Positions 20,701 through 31,510 of a stretch of DNA of 64,000 nucleotides are shown here, piece after piece (positions within the stretch are counted from its first letter, which is position 1; every line of letters starts with the position of its first letter). The notes under the pieces are model-generated. The model saw nothing but the letters and a program-made list of their open reading frames with translations, ran no database searches and was not told the origin of the DNA. The stretch comes from Sabethes cyaneus (lineage: Eukaryota > Arthropoda > Insecta > Diptera > Culicidae). A program made the position numbers and the translations under genes. The stretch is from contig NC_071353.1 of the NCBI RefSeq assembly GCF_943734655.1, forward strand, positions 24,786,501-24,850,500. Direction: 5' to 3'.

Positions 20701-22780
20701 CTCGTTGAGAAGTGAAATTTGACAGCGATTTACGTGCAACTGATAACTGCAATAATTTCCCTCTAATTTAAGCGGGTTGCACTTCGGCTACAACCGAGCT
20801 GTACTCGTTAATTAATTTTATTTTCAGAAAAAAGTTTTCACACAATCTTCGCCCAAGACAGGTGGAATGCTGACTCGCATCTTGCGCTTTCCGGTTTCTT
20901 CCGGTGAGAGTCGAAGGCACATAAACTCTGCCGGGAACATTAGCAGCACGTGCACCCGGGCAAGCGGGCAAACATCAGAAAACTTGGAAGCTTCCTCTTA
21001 AAGCTCGGTTAAACCTTCATTAGCATTTAGATGGTATCACATAGTTTCCACCCGCACGGCATGCGTCCTTTTACAGTTTCTCCCTCCGAAAGGTTAATTT
21101 AGACTACAACATTCTGGAACAAGTCTTTGTACTTGCGTGGGTGAAGGTAAAGGGCAGAGGGAGCGTGCGTAAGGAACAGGACCGCTCATTATACCGCCTT
21201 TCATTGTTTCATTGTTCTTGGGTTCGCTTGCCACGAAAAGGTTTTCAGCATGTGAAACTCCCATCGCTCCGCTTTTTCGCTTCGTGTGCAGCAGAACATT
21301 CTGTGCCCGGAGATGATGGTTGCACTGTTCGTGGAAAATTTCCCTGTAATCGCATATACTTTCCGACCGCCATTGCTGGCCAAACTGTCTCATAATCATC
21401 ATCTTTATAGTTGCCGTTGCGGTGCAACGAATATGAACCGACCGACAGCATTCCAGTGGCGAAGGCAACAAATTGTTTAGCTCGACACAAAAGGATTTGT
21501 GGCATACCCACATTCATGGACAAACATACATTCTTGGTGCACCGCTATCGTCACCAGCGCCACCGCAAGCTCTCCTCGCTTTCCTATGCTGACATGCAGG
21601 GGTGCCATTTGAGTTGCTATTTCAGTCATTCTTCACTTAGATTAATTTAAGAGAGGTTCCATAACTACTGTCCAACGAAATTATGATAGCATTTTTCATG
21701 TAATGTAAAGCTTCCCAAATAGTTGCTGAAAGAGACATTCAATCAAACCAAGTGAACCTTCTTTATGCTGCTAACACTGAACCAGGTTGAGTAGCAACAG
21801 CCAGCATCCATCGGGAACAGTTTTCTAAATTCGGTAGAATTGCGAAAAGGCTAACCGAAATTCTGGCTAGGTACACAATTACACGTATAGAAGCAGTTTA
21901 CTGCCAACCCATCATAGAGGTTGGGATGAGCCGAGACGGTAGATAAGCCATGCCTTGGTCCCTACAACCGGAGTGCGTCTGGTAAATGTTCCGAGTAAGG
22001 ATGATTCCAAGTACCTCATGAAAGTGCATACGGGACAAACTTTTTCCGAGTAACTGCACTTAGTATGGGGCCCGTTGGCAGTGCAGAATTTCCGAAAAGC
22101 TGGTCTCTTCCACATTACATCATTCGCTTTGTGCTAACGTCTCCGGAAAGCCTAACCAAGGGGAACCGGAAAAGGGTGCCATATGAAAATGAGTTGCTGG
22201 TTGTATGTGGGAAAACGGCTGAAGCTGAACGAACCACCAGAGGGCGGTCCGGAGGCGATTGGGGCATAGCCTAATTCCCCGCATAGTGCCTGGACAAGAT
22301 GCAACTCTTCGGTTGGCTATGGTTATAGAAGGCAGTTCGGTCGACCCCGAAACCGGAGCAAATTGTGTTTCATATTCCGGTTGAAATGTAAGAGGTTTAG
22401 CTTATGAGTCTTAGATATGCAGTGCAGTAGCAGTATTTGCATTGTCTACTACTGTCATATGGATTTGGAGATGGAATTTTTAGTTTTTAACTTCTGTTTA
22501 TTATCGGTCGTATGGTTTTGGTTGTATCTTCTGTTCTAGTATATTTTCAAACAACATGAACGTATTTAATGTTCAAGATTTTTAAATCTTCTAGAATTTC
22601 TATTTTTCAAATCATTAGGGTTTTTGTCTGGACGACACCGGTAGTGATCAAACAAACACCACTCATGCTCTTGTTGTCGTCGAACCGTTTCAGCACCTAA
22701 TCGCGGTGAAGACAAACTGACGAAGGTCAATTACCGATTCTCACTCTACTTCAATAGGGCACTGCTGCACGTAATCCGAA
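17716..22780. other. about 5 kb of largely unique, GC-balanced DNA without recognised gene
   Basis: Composition from about 18.4 to 22.4 kb is more even than in the flanking repeats. Overlapping short frames exist on both strands (for example near 18440-18751 and 21094-21513), but none shows a domain, codon bias or credible splice chain. This may be intronic or regulatory sequence of a gene outside the window. No RNA gene was recognised. Confidence 0.45.
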
Positions 22781-22789
22781 AAAATGCAC

Positions 22790-23319
22790 CAAAAAAAAAA
22801 AGGTTCCTAGAAATTATCGCATTCGTCTACGGTACGACTATAGATAGATCAAATGGTTTGGTACGACTATTGGCAAATAAAATGATATGGTACGATCATT
22901 GTTGGATGAAGCATAAGCTTCGGTACGACCATAGTTCAGTGAAAAGTTACGAATAGGTGTTTGATATAATCATTAGTGAATGAAGTGGTTCGGTACGATC
23001 ATATTTAGGTGGATGAAATGATTCGGTACGAACATTGGTGAATAAAATGATTCTGTATGGCATTTTAACAAAGCAGTTCGGTACGACCATTAATTGGTAA
23101 ATAAAATGGTACTGTCTGGCATGGAATTGAATAATCCGGTACGGTCATATGTAAATGAAATGATTCAGTGCGACCATTGTTGGGGAAGTATATGGTTCGG
23201 TACGACCATAGATGGATGTAATGACTCGGAGCGACCATTACTGGTGAATAAAATTATTTCATAATCATTTAATCATTCAATCAAAATGGTTCGATACGAT
23301 TATAGGTAAATAAAATGGT
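22790..23319 (+). repeat. degenerate tandem repeat with core GGTACGACCAT (left part)
   Basis: Units of about 35-50 bp contain GGTTCGGTACGACCAT followed by AnnGnTnnATnAAATG. The array continues at 25359-25545, so the 2-kb element between the two parts inserted into one array. Confidence 0.85.
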
Positions 23320-23321
23320 TA

Positions 23322-25356
23322 CCGTCATCCGGGGCGAGATTGTGCCAAAAAAGCATAGGTTTTTGTTCTTCAGCTCAGTATACAATTAAGCAATTAAGTT
23401 GATTTAAAATCTGCCAATATATATTAAATTATTCAATTAACAGTTACAGGTTTAGTTACATATACACATGCATATAGTTATAGCTTTAGTCACAACGAAA
23501 CTAAAATAAAGTTAAGGTAAATACCTAAACAATGAACATTAGCATAGCGCAGGAATCGTGATTGAATTGCTTCAATCCTGTTTGACCAAACAGCTGTGTA
23601 TGGGCTCCAAACTGCGGCTGAGGCTTCCAGTATGGAACGATCAAGGGCAAAATACAATGCTCGCAAGCAGTAAATCCTTTGGTAACTCTGATAATAAATC
23701 CCAAATTTCTATTCGCCTGTGCAATGATATGGGAATAATGAATAAAGTCATTTGAGTATCTAAGAGTATGCCTAGAACTCTAGAGCTGCTGCTTTCAGTC
23801 ACTTTAGTTCTCGCAAACGCAATAATATACATAAATATTAGTATAAAGTAGTGAGTATAGGGTCGTCCATGAACTAAGTGGACTCTTAGAGGCAGGGGTC
23901 GGCCAAAAACAACACGTGATATAAAATGTATAGACAAAAATAAACCGGAGAGTTCTGAAATTACTAATAAAGAGTTCGTAGTTTATGGACAGCTTTCTTA
24001 TAGTTAATAGCGTTTCTAGGGTTAATAAGGGAGAAATGTAGGGGGGGGGGGGCGCAAATTATAAGGGGGCTTATCTATTTGATCATTTAACAAGCCTTTA
24101 CTTCATTCGAGATCCCAAGGCTGCAAGGATGATGCAATCTAGTCCATCAAAACATTATACTTGGTAGTAAAGAATGTGAGTGTACAAGTTTATATTGACG
24201 TATTGTTGCTATGTTTGGAAAATCCATACGCTGCAGCTGGATCGATAATTATTGCTTGGCACAATAGCACCCCCGCAAAGCTCGAAGAGTATAAAACATT
24301 GGTAAAATATTATTTTCGTAACTATTGAAATATTGGCATGGGCAGTCTTCATTGTCCATGACCGTAATATGTACACTCCCCACCAACAAAGTTTCGAAAC
24401 GTCGGAAAAAGATAAAAAAAGGGAAAAGATCAATTCTATGTCTTGATATTTTCTGGAGACTGCCCATGCCAATATTTCAATAGTTACAAGTGAATCCAGT
24501 CGACAAAAACACAACCAAAAGCAAAAAATTTTTTTCGTAATCCAATGTCTGCCAGCGCATAATAACCTCTCAATACATTGTAAATGATTTTTTTTTTCCA
24601 TGTGTGGACTCATTACTGCGACCAGTATAGTTGATCTATTGTAATATCGCCCGGGTGTTTGCTGTATGACCTGCACTGCATTTCTTTTTGCTATAATCGT
24701 TATTGAATGAGCGATATGCTTATTTTAAATTGTATGCGTGCTTGCGTGTATTGGGGTTTACCCTTCCTTAAAAGCTTGATCTACTTTACCCACTTATTCC
24801 TCGCTGCCAGCACCATCCCATATTATAGCCGTCCCTGGCGAGGACTCATTCGTACCTCTGACCAGTACACTTAACTATAGGAGGGACATTTGCACTGTCA
24901 AGAGGCTTCAGAGGGTAAATCTAGAATTCAGCACGAAGGAAGGGTAAATGGAGGGGCCTGAAAATAAACCCATGCAGTCACTTAACATCGAATGGCTTGA
25001 TTCTACTAAGATTCGAACCCACGACCACTCGCTTGTCAAAGCAGACTCGGTAACCTTGCGGCTACGGAGCCCCCCAAATGATGTAAATGATTACTTTATG
25101 TATTGGTTTATATGGCACATTTTTAAAGCGTTTTTTCCAAGTATTTTTGAACGCGAACTTTGAAACCCAATATAGGCTAAATAGTACGCTAGTATTATCT
25201 TTGTTTCATTCTAAGACATGATTTAATATGTTACGATCCGCATCATCTTCAATTTGGGTTACCAATTTCCATAGATATAATATATTTTTACAAATAAACA
25301 TTTGTGATTTTTGGCGTAATATTACCCCCGTGGGACAATGCCACCCCGGATGGCGG
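23322..25356. mobile_element. 2035-bp TIR element flanked by TA, inserted in the tandem array
   Basis: The termini are CCGTCATCCGGGGCGAG on the left and, reverse complemented, CCGCCATCCGGGGTGGC on the right. TA dinucleotides flank it at 23320-23321 and 25357-25358, the Tc1/mariner-superfamily target. No transposase frame was seen, so it is non-autonomous or decayed. It carries a SINE (24590-25081). Confidence 0.8.
24590..25081 (-). mobile_element. tRNA-derived SINE with target-site duplication, inside the 2-kb TIR element
   Basis: On the minus strand the head reads GGGGCTCCGTAGCCGCAAGG with a B-box-like GTGGGTTCGAATC (25014-25026), then a body of about 400 bp and an A-tail (T-run at 24588-24597 on +). 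TGTAAATGATT at 24579-24589 and 25082-25092 is the target-site duplication. The head resembles a Ser/Leu-type tRNA. It is similar in style to Anopheles SINE families, but the family was not verified. Confidence 0.85.
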
Positions 25357-25358
25357 TA

Positions 25359-25545
25359 TGTATGGCATAGAATTGAATGGTCACCATAGATAAATGAAAT
25401 GTTTCGTTAGGTTTATTGTTAAATGAAGTATATGGTTCGTTACAACCATAGATGAACTAAATTATTCGGTACGAGTATTTAAAAGTAAAATGATTGAGCA
25501 ATGATAGTTGCTGAATAAATTATATGGTTCGGTACGACCATATAT
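25359..25545 (+). repeat. degenerate tandem repeat with core GGTACGACCAT (right part)
   Basis: Continues the units of 22790-23319 after the TA-flanked insertion, for example TATGGTTCGGTACGACCATA at the end. Confidence 0.8.
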
Positions 25546-25548
25546 CCA

Positions 25549-25745
25549 AACCTATAGAAATGGATTTCTATCTGTCTGTCTGTCGGTATGTTCGTTATAG
25601 AATCGAAAACTACTGAACCGATCGGCTTGAAAATTTGCATGTAGAGGTTTTTGGGGCCGGAGAAGGTTCTTATGATAGGTAGAGACCCCTCCCCTTTGAA
25701 GAGGGGGTGCTCCCATACAAATGCAACTTCTTGCAGAAATCACCA
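25549..25745 (+). repeat. single unit of the 3575-5575 satellite family
   Basis: It matches the first unit of the array: ATGGATTTCTnTCTGTCTGT, ACTGAACCGATCGG and AAATTTGCATGTAGAGG-like blocks, and CCCCTCCCC...AGAGGGGG. It is followed by the same TTTATTTGTTTTCCTA edge found at 5745. Confidence 0.85.
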
Positions 25746-25783
25746 CTGTCTGGGTTTATTTGTTTTCCTACTGACCAGCATTA

Positions 25784-25905
25784 TAAGAAGATTAGCAGTA
25801 AAGTAGCTGTATATTTTGCTAAAATAGTGTTTAATTAGCATTTAAGGCGACTTAAATGCTTATTGGCTAGCGTTTGAACAGCATTGGTGATGCTTATTGG
25901 GGGTT
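25784..25905 (+). repeat. dispersed repeat (copy of 6290-6425)
   Basis: Shares TATAAGAAG, GTAGCTGTATATTTTGC and GGCGACTTAAATGCTTATTG with 6290-6425. Confidence 0.75.
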
Positions 25906-25909
25906 ATTT

Positions 25910-26860
25910 CTAATATTTGTGCACCAATCGATCGGAAAATCTTCTACGCATCCACACCAATAATAAAACCTATTGATTTAAAAGTTCATACTATTGAAAA
26001 ATTGAAAATAATGAAGCATTGTTCAACTGCAAATCCTCGCTTCGTGATTAGTTGAAAGATTCTTTACGATGATCTAAAACTATATAAATTTGATATTTGT
26101 GCTTGAGAAGTAATCCAAATCAAATGACAAAGCCTTCTCGTCTTAACAAGATTGCTTAACACCGCCATTAAACCTAGACCATTTTGATGTCCTTGCTTGG
26201 GAAGTACGCCAGAAAGAGTGACACAGCCCCCTCGTGCCAACAGATTTCTTGCGAACGCGATTAAACCTAGTCCAATTTGATGTCTGTGTTAGGGAAGTGT
26301 GCCAGAAAAAATGACACAAGCTCGTTGTCCCAACAGATCGCAAATTCTTTACTGCGACACGATTAAATCTAGGCGAATTTGATATCTGTGTTGGAAAATG
26401 TGCTACAGCTGTAGTGTTCGGTTATAATACGACTCTGTATGAATACGCATACTTGCCGTTTCATTAGAAGTGTAGTGGAAAGATGTGCTGTTGATAAAAT
26501 AGGATTGAATTGGTAAAATCCCTTCAACGTGGGGAACCATGGGTAATAAAAACAATCTTTAATTTCTGTAAGGTAGCAGGAGTTTGTGTTCTTGATTTTG
26601 TTAAATTGTTTCTAAATGCACATAGAAATAACTCTGAAATCTTTTGAGGATTGAACGTATGCAATGTTACTACATTGATAAATGTTACATACAACGCATG
26701 TAGCATGTATATATGTTGCATAAAGTATGTATACATGAAGAATCGAATGATTACAAACATGGATACATGCTACTATCACTACAAAGAGACTTACGTAGTC
26801 CTGCGTCACCTATATATGCGGTCGTGTCTTATACACAACCCCTCTGATTTTTTTTATTTG
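25910..26860 (+). mobile_element. GACGTAGGACTACGTC repeat family, copy A (5'-truncated)
   Basis: About 950 bp match the copy at 29502-30990 in order, starting inside it at CAATCGATCGGAAAATCTTC and ending at ACAACCCCTCTGATTTTTTT. At 26421-26436 it keeps the uninterrupted GTTCGGTTATAATACG, the empty site for the MITE found in copy B. No coding capacity. Confidence 0.85.
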
Positions 26861-27635
26861 TTTTTTTTTTATTAATTGGGGAAACCAAGTCGAAAGGATT
26901 AATATTATCTTATTTTTACACATTATCACTGAAATTGTAAGTGTTTGATCATTGTTTATTGTTATGTTATATAGGTCCTATCCGGTACAGTCAGTGGTAG
27001 CCGCCCGTTCGTTTATTGAGTGGTTGAAGGGTCCATAGAATCTTATAATAAATGGTTGCATATTCTGGAATTTCGTGTAACTATTTATTTTAGTATCTGC
27101 ATCATTATTTCACAAATATAATCTATATCAGTCATGTTTTACCGCTTTGAGTTTGATGGCTATCACAATTTATTAAAAAGTTCGTTAAATTAACAATTAA
27201 TGAATTATGGAATATGAATTATTGAACATATCCTGAAATCGTGTACCATTGTCGCTGGAACCTTTCGTTGCGGGCGTTTTATTAGGACATTAGGTATGCA
27301 CATTGTTAGTGTGGTGTAAAATGTTGATTTGCAAATACCGTCCACATCAGCAACAATTCAGGAACACTTCGACAACGTAGAAACATCATTCGACTTATTA
27401 GAAGATACAACCCGTTTCGCATACCCGATTCGGCCATACACATATATTAATATTTTGTGAAACGGTGGGTCTACAATTGCTGAAGGGAGGAAGGTAGGGG
27501 AAAGAAATGAAAATTGTTTGGAGAAGGAGAGGAAAGAGCGAAAAGGTGAGGAGGGGGGGGGGGGGGTGGTATTGGTAACTACGCTTAACAAGTTGTCGTT
27601 GTGACTCCCTCCTACCTTTCGTCCAATGCTGGAAG
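26861..27635. other. AT-rich region without recognised gene; G-run near 27555
   Basis: No family matches were seen. A G-run at about 27555-27566 precedes the tRNA-like SINE. Short frames are not convincing. Confidence 0.4.
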
Positions 27636-27765
27636 TTGCATGAGTCGAACCAAGCTATAATTTGAGATTATAACAGGATTCGAGCCCACAACATCCACCA
27701 GGGCATGTGGCTTGCTTGTACCCATGTACCTTTGAACCGCAGAGGCGCTGAACAAAAGGAGACTG
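27600..27765 (-). mobile_element. tRNA-like SINE fragment
   Basis: On the minus strand the sequence contains GCCTCTGCGGTTCAAAGG, then a B-box-like GGGCTCGAATCC, followed by a non-tRNA body. It differs from the SINE at 24590-25081. No clear target-site duplication was found. Confidence 0.55.
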
Positions 27766-27775
27766 CAAACCCCGC

Positions 27776-28160
27776 TTAGGCCGTTACAAATATTTTATAA
27801 AGTTTTTGTCCTTTCGGTGTTGGGCTACTGATATGGATGGATTTTAGGCATTTTTACTTGAAGTTTCAACGTGGAAATCAAATCTATTCTTGCTTTTAAT
27901 ATATCCGTTATTATTTTCCATGCAAAAATCTACGAAAAAAAGACAAAAACGAAAGAAAATTTTTTGACCGATTTTTGGAAATTCCATTGTTCGAATTTCC
28001 ATTTCTGTTTCGTGTTAGAAGCGTTAACTCAACTCGTACATTCATTTTTAGAATTTTTCAGGCTGTAGAACCCACAGACAATTGATTTTATAAAAAAATT
28101 TAACTCATATCCTTCAAATATTTTTTTTGCCTCCCGATTTTTCAAGCCAATTTCCAAGGG
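27776..28160 (+). repeat. dispersed repeat (uninterrupted copy of 15301-15870)
   Basis: Shares TTACAAATATTTTATAAAGT, the CGTGGAAAnCnAATCTATTC block and GAAATTCCATTGTTCGAATT. It lacks both the 230-bp insertion and the purine tract of the other copy. Confidence 0.8.
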
Positions 28161-28399
28161 GGGGTTTGAGGGTTCACAAAAACTTCAAAAACACTTTGCA
28201 ATGGCTTTATTAAGATAGCGACGCGTCTGGTTGGGTTTTAGACACAAATTGTGCCTCTTCCACCTCCGTCTACTCTAGATAACCACCAACCGGGAAGTTT
28301 TAAATCTTACCTATTTTTACTGGCAGGACGACGACACTATGCAGGCCCTTACGACTTGAAAGGTGACGTTGTTCGTCTGTCAGTGTGTTAGCCGCGATT

Positions 28400-28585
28400 C
28401 TCAGCTCTCTACGGGCATGGAACATGGACAATGCTCGAGGAGGATCTGCGAGACCTCGGAGTCATCCCTGCAAAAATGGTGTAGGCCTCCAATCCGGTAG
28501 GAACAAAACGACCAAGAGGGCAGCAACAGCAAGTAAGATGGTTAGACCAGGTGGAGCGAGATCTGGCGAAGAGTACTCGGTGCCC
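28400..28585 (+). pseudogene. non-LTR retrotransposon C-terminal fragment
   Basis: A + frame near 28490-28570 reads KRPRGQQQQVRWLDQVERDL, like the C-terminal basic segment and RWLDQVE motif of RTE-type polyproteins in mosquitoes. No RT core is present and both ends are unclear. Confidence 0.5.
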
Positions 28586-29113
28586 AAGGTAGTGATGTCC
28601 GGTAATCGCACGATTAATCCAGTAATCGATTAGAGCATGAAATAATCGAATAATTTGTAATCGAATACTGCTCTAAGGAATTGGATAGCGATTCGCTATG
28701 ACGGCGCCGCAGTGCAGGCACCTACATTAGTTACGAGTTTGCGTGAAGCAGAATAGCGATTTGTTAAAGAGTGCAAAAGACAGAAATATGTCGGAAATAA
28801 TTTTCACGCAATCAGCTACGGGCAAGTGGAAAAGAGGTCGTGCGGTGCCGTCACGGCGAATATCCCACAACCGAATTTTTTGAATTATTTTTTTTACATT
28901 TTTTAAAATTTTTGGAATACTCAAAAATGTATTCAGACATCTGTGACGTCTTGATTGTGACATTTCTTTTTAACTGCCACCGCCTCATTAAAGTTGTTGA
29001 GGGCCTTGACGAATTCCTGTACCGCTGTCATTTTGTTAATGCTAAATCTGGAAACAACCGTATCTAAAAGTAATAGGTTGAGCCTTTAAGGTGCTCAACA
29101 TGCTTGTTTACAA

Positions 29114-29488
29114 TTAAACCGACGTAATGTATTCACAACACACAATTTTCGTTAATTTTAATTGATTCGCTGGTAGCGAAGTTTCTTTATGCTTTGCATT
29201 GAATGAAATTCTGCCGGTATATGTATACCTTGTGGTGTTCTGAAATAAGTTTTGAACCGCTAGCCGAATCAATTCGTATGGCCACTTATTACTTAGATTT
29301 GCAAAAGTTGTCGCTATTTGCATAGCCCCTTCTGCGTATTGTGCCTTCTCTTCCAATTCCAAATGCTGTAGTCCTTTGTCGTCAGCAATTGGTAGCTTTG
29401 GGGTTTCGCACGTTATCGATAGTAATTTGTTTTTGATAATTTCTATCGCTTTATTGCTACTTTCCGATAGCATTTTGTTGACAGTCAC
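29114..29488 (-). pseudogene. DUF4806-like domain fragment, cut by a repeat insertion
   Basis: DUF4806 is a C-terminal domain found in many insect proteins, often next to transposon-derived DNA-binding domains; its function is unknown. The 124-codon frame reads KLPIADDKGLQHLELEE, then PYELIRLAVQNLFQN and TRYTYTGR, the order and spacing of the domain (hydrophobic-P start, Leu-rich helix, helix, Tyr-x-x-x-Gly). Its 5' side stops at the repeat copy that starts about 29502, so any N-terminal exons are separated or lost. A nearby minus-strand frame at 28950-29060 may be related but shows no motif. Confidence 0.5.
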
Positions 29489-29501
29489 AGCGTACGCGTC
29501 A

Positions 29502-30990
29502 ATTTTTGACGTAGGACTACGTCTTACGGCAAGTTTTGAGATAGGGTGTCATTCCAAAAAATCGAAAAACGCGAGCGTCACGAAAAATGAAAGGTTTTGA
29601 GCACTAATAGCTCAGCGGTTTTCCGATCGATTTTCAATATTCTTACACCATTCGATCGGAAAATCTTCTAAGAATTGACCTAAATGAAGAAAAGTATGGA
29701 TTCTTGATGTTGAACTACTGAAAAATTGAAAATAATGAACCTATGTTTTACCAGAATTCTCGCTTCGTGATTGGTTGGAAGATTCTTTGCGATGATCTAA
29801 ACCTATACCAATTTGATATCTGTGCTTGGGAAGTAAGCCAAAACAAGTGACAAAGCTTCCTCATTTCAACAAGATTTCTTAACACCGCGGTTAAACCTAG
29901 GCTATTTTGATGTCCTTGCTTGGTAAGTACGCCAGAGAGAGTAGCAAAGCCTCCTCGTGCCAACAGATTTCTTATGAACGCGATTAAACCTAGTCCAATT
30001 TGATGTCTGTGTTAGGGAAGTGTGCCAGAAAAAATGACACAAGTTCGTTGTCCCAACAGATCGCAAATTCTTTACTGCGAGACGATTAAACCTAGGCGAA
30101 TTTGATATCTGTGTTGGAAAAATGTGCTACAGTACAGCTGTAGTGTTCGGTTATACAGTGGACCCCCGTTCGTTTGAACGATTCCTCATGCAAACTAACG
30201 GGGTTACTTTTTAATTTAAACAACTGGTAACCCGAAATATACTGAAACCTATGTGAACTGGCCGCCCTGCTCTTTGTTATTGTTTTGGTGGTTTGTTTTA
30301 GTTGGCAGTTGCAAGTGCGAATATTGCATTTTCCGATCGGATTTCTCTCTTAATCGTTAGAAAAACGAAATGTGAAACCGATTAACAACGCTAGGTCAGT
30401 ACAAACGAATCGTGTTTATGTGCATTGTCTGCATAAACAAATGATGTCATGTTGAGAATGACATTTGAACCATTTTTAATTTGCACGTCGTGCAAACCAA
30501 CGGGGTTCAAATTAAAAAGTGTTCAGATTAAAAATGGTCAAACGAACGGGGGTCCACGGTAATACGACTCTGTATGAATACGCATGCTTGCCGTCTCATT
30601 AGAAGTGTAGTGAAAAGATGTGCTGTTGATAAAATAGGATTGAATTGGTAAAATCCTTTCAACGTGGGGAACCACGGCACCATGGGTAATAAAAACAATC
30701 TTTAATTTCAGTAAGGTAGCAGGAAAGCAATAGTTTATGTTCTTGATTTTGTTAAATTGTTTTCAAATGCACAATCTTTTGAGAATTGAACGTATGCAAT
30801 GTTACTACTTTGATAAATGTTGCGTACAACGCATGTAGCATGTATATATGTTGCATTCAGCATGAAGAAACATGAAGAAACGAATGATTACAAGCATGGA
30901 TACAGGCTACTATAACTACCAAGAGGCTTACGTAGTCGTGCGTCACCTATATATGCGGTCGTGTCTTGTAACAACCCCTCTGATTTTTTT
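29502..30990 (+). mobile_element. GACGTAGGACTACGTC repeat family, copy B (longest), with a nested MITE
   Basis: Starts with GACGTAGGACTACGTC at 29508-29523 and ends ACAACCCCTCTGATTTTTTT. Minus the inserted 404-bp MITE and TA it is about 1.08 kb. Other copies are 25910-26860, 31511-32310, 13640-14085, 11955-12165 and 53620-53745. No frame encodes a recognised protein, so it is non-autonomous. Confidence 0.85.
30156..30559. mobile_element. 404-bp MITE with CAGTGGACCCCCGTTCG termini and TA target
   Basis: The left end is CAGTGGACCCCCGTTCGTTT; the right end, reverse complemented, is CCGTGGACCCCCGTTCGTTT. TA flanks both sides (30154-30155, 30560-30561). Copy A of the host repeat has the unoccupied site GGTTATAATACG, proving the borders. 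CAGT-like ends and a TA target fit pogo/Tigger-type Tc1-mariner elements. No transposase. Confidence 0.93.
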
Positions 30991-31086
30991 TATCGATTGT
31001 GCTCATTTTATTTTGGACATCTTGTATTTTCTTCGGAAGAACGTCAAAGTGTTTGCCGATCACATCGAACTTTCCATCTGCAAGTA

Positions 31087-31408
31087 CAGTTAAGTCGCTT
31101 TTTACGCGAAGGATACGTCCCGCGTAAACCAAAACCGCGTAAAAAAACCACGTAAATTTCAAAAACCGCGTGAATTCCGAAAACCGCGTAAAAAAACCGC
31201 GTAAATTCCAAAATACGCGTAAAAAAACAAAATTTCGCGTAAAAAACTGGATTTCAACACTACGCGAAAAAATAGACGTCCGCGTAAATTCCGTATATTA
31301 GCACATCCGCGTAAATTCCGAAAATCGCGTAAAAAACCGCGTAAATTCCGAAAATCGCGTAAAAAAACCGCGTAAATTCCGAAAACCGTGTAAAAAGCGA
31401 CTTCAGTG
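31087..31408. mobile_element. 322-bp MITE with TA target and CGCGTAAA-rich interior
   Basis: The left end is CAGTTAAGTCGCTTTTTACG; the right end, reverse complemented, is CACTGAAGTCGCTTTTTACA. TA lies at 31085-31086 and 31409-31410. The interior is made of imperfect CCGCGTAAATTCCGAAAA units. It has no coding capacity. Confidence 0.88.
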
Positions 31409-31510
31409 TACAGGTATTGTTATTATAATTTATAATTTTATTATTCTTATTCTCTTTATTACGATTTCCCTTATTATTTTGTTTTATTTTCATTTTTCCT
31501 ATTTTCTTTA

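Noticed and set aside
18440..21523. Overlapping 60-140-codon frames in the unique region
   Set aside because: Frames overlap on both strands with no domain, bias or splice chain; they are most likely chance in GC-balanced DNA.
25014..25078. True tRNA-Ser/Leu gene
   Set aside because: It is followed by a SINE body, A-tail and target duplication; the acceptor stem does not close convincingly.
28385..28633. Independent 82-codon gene
   Set aside because: An adjacent frame reads RTE-type C-terminal text, so it is a retroelement scrap.
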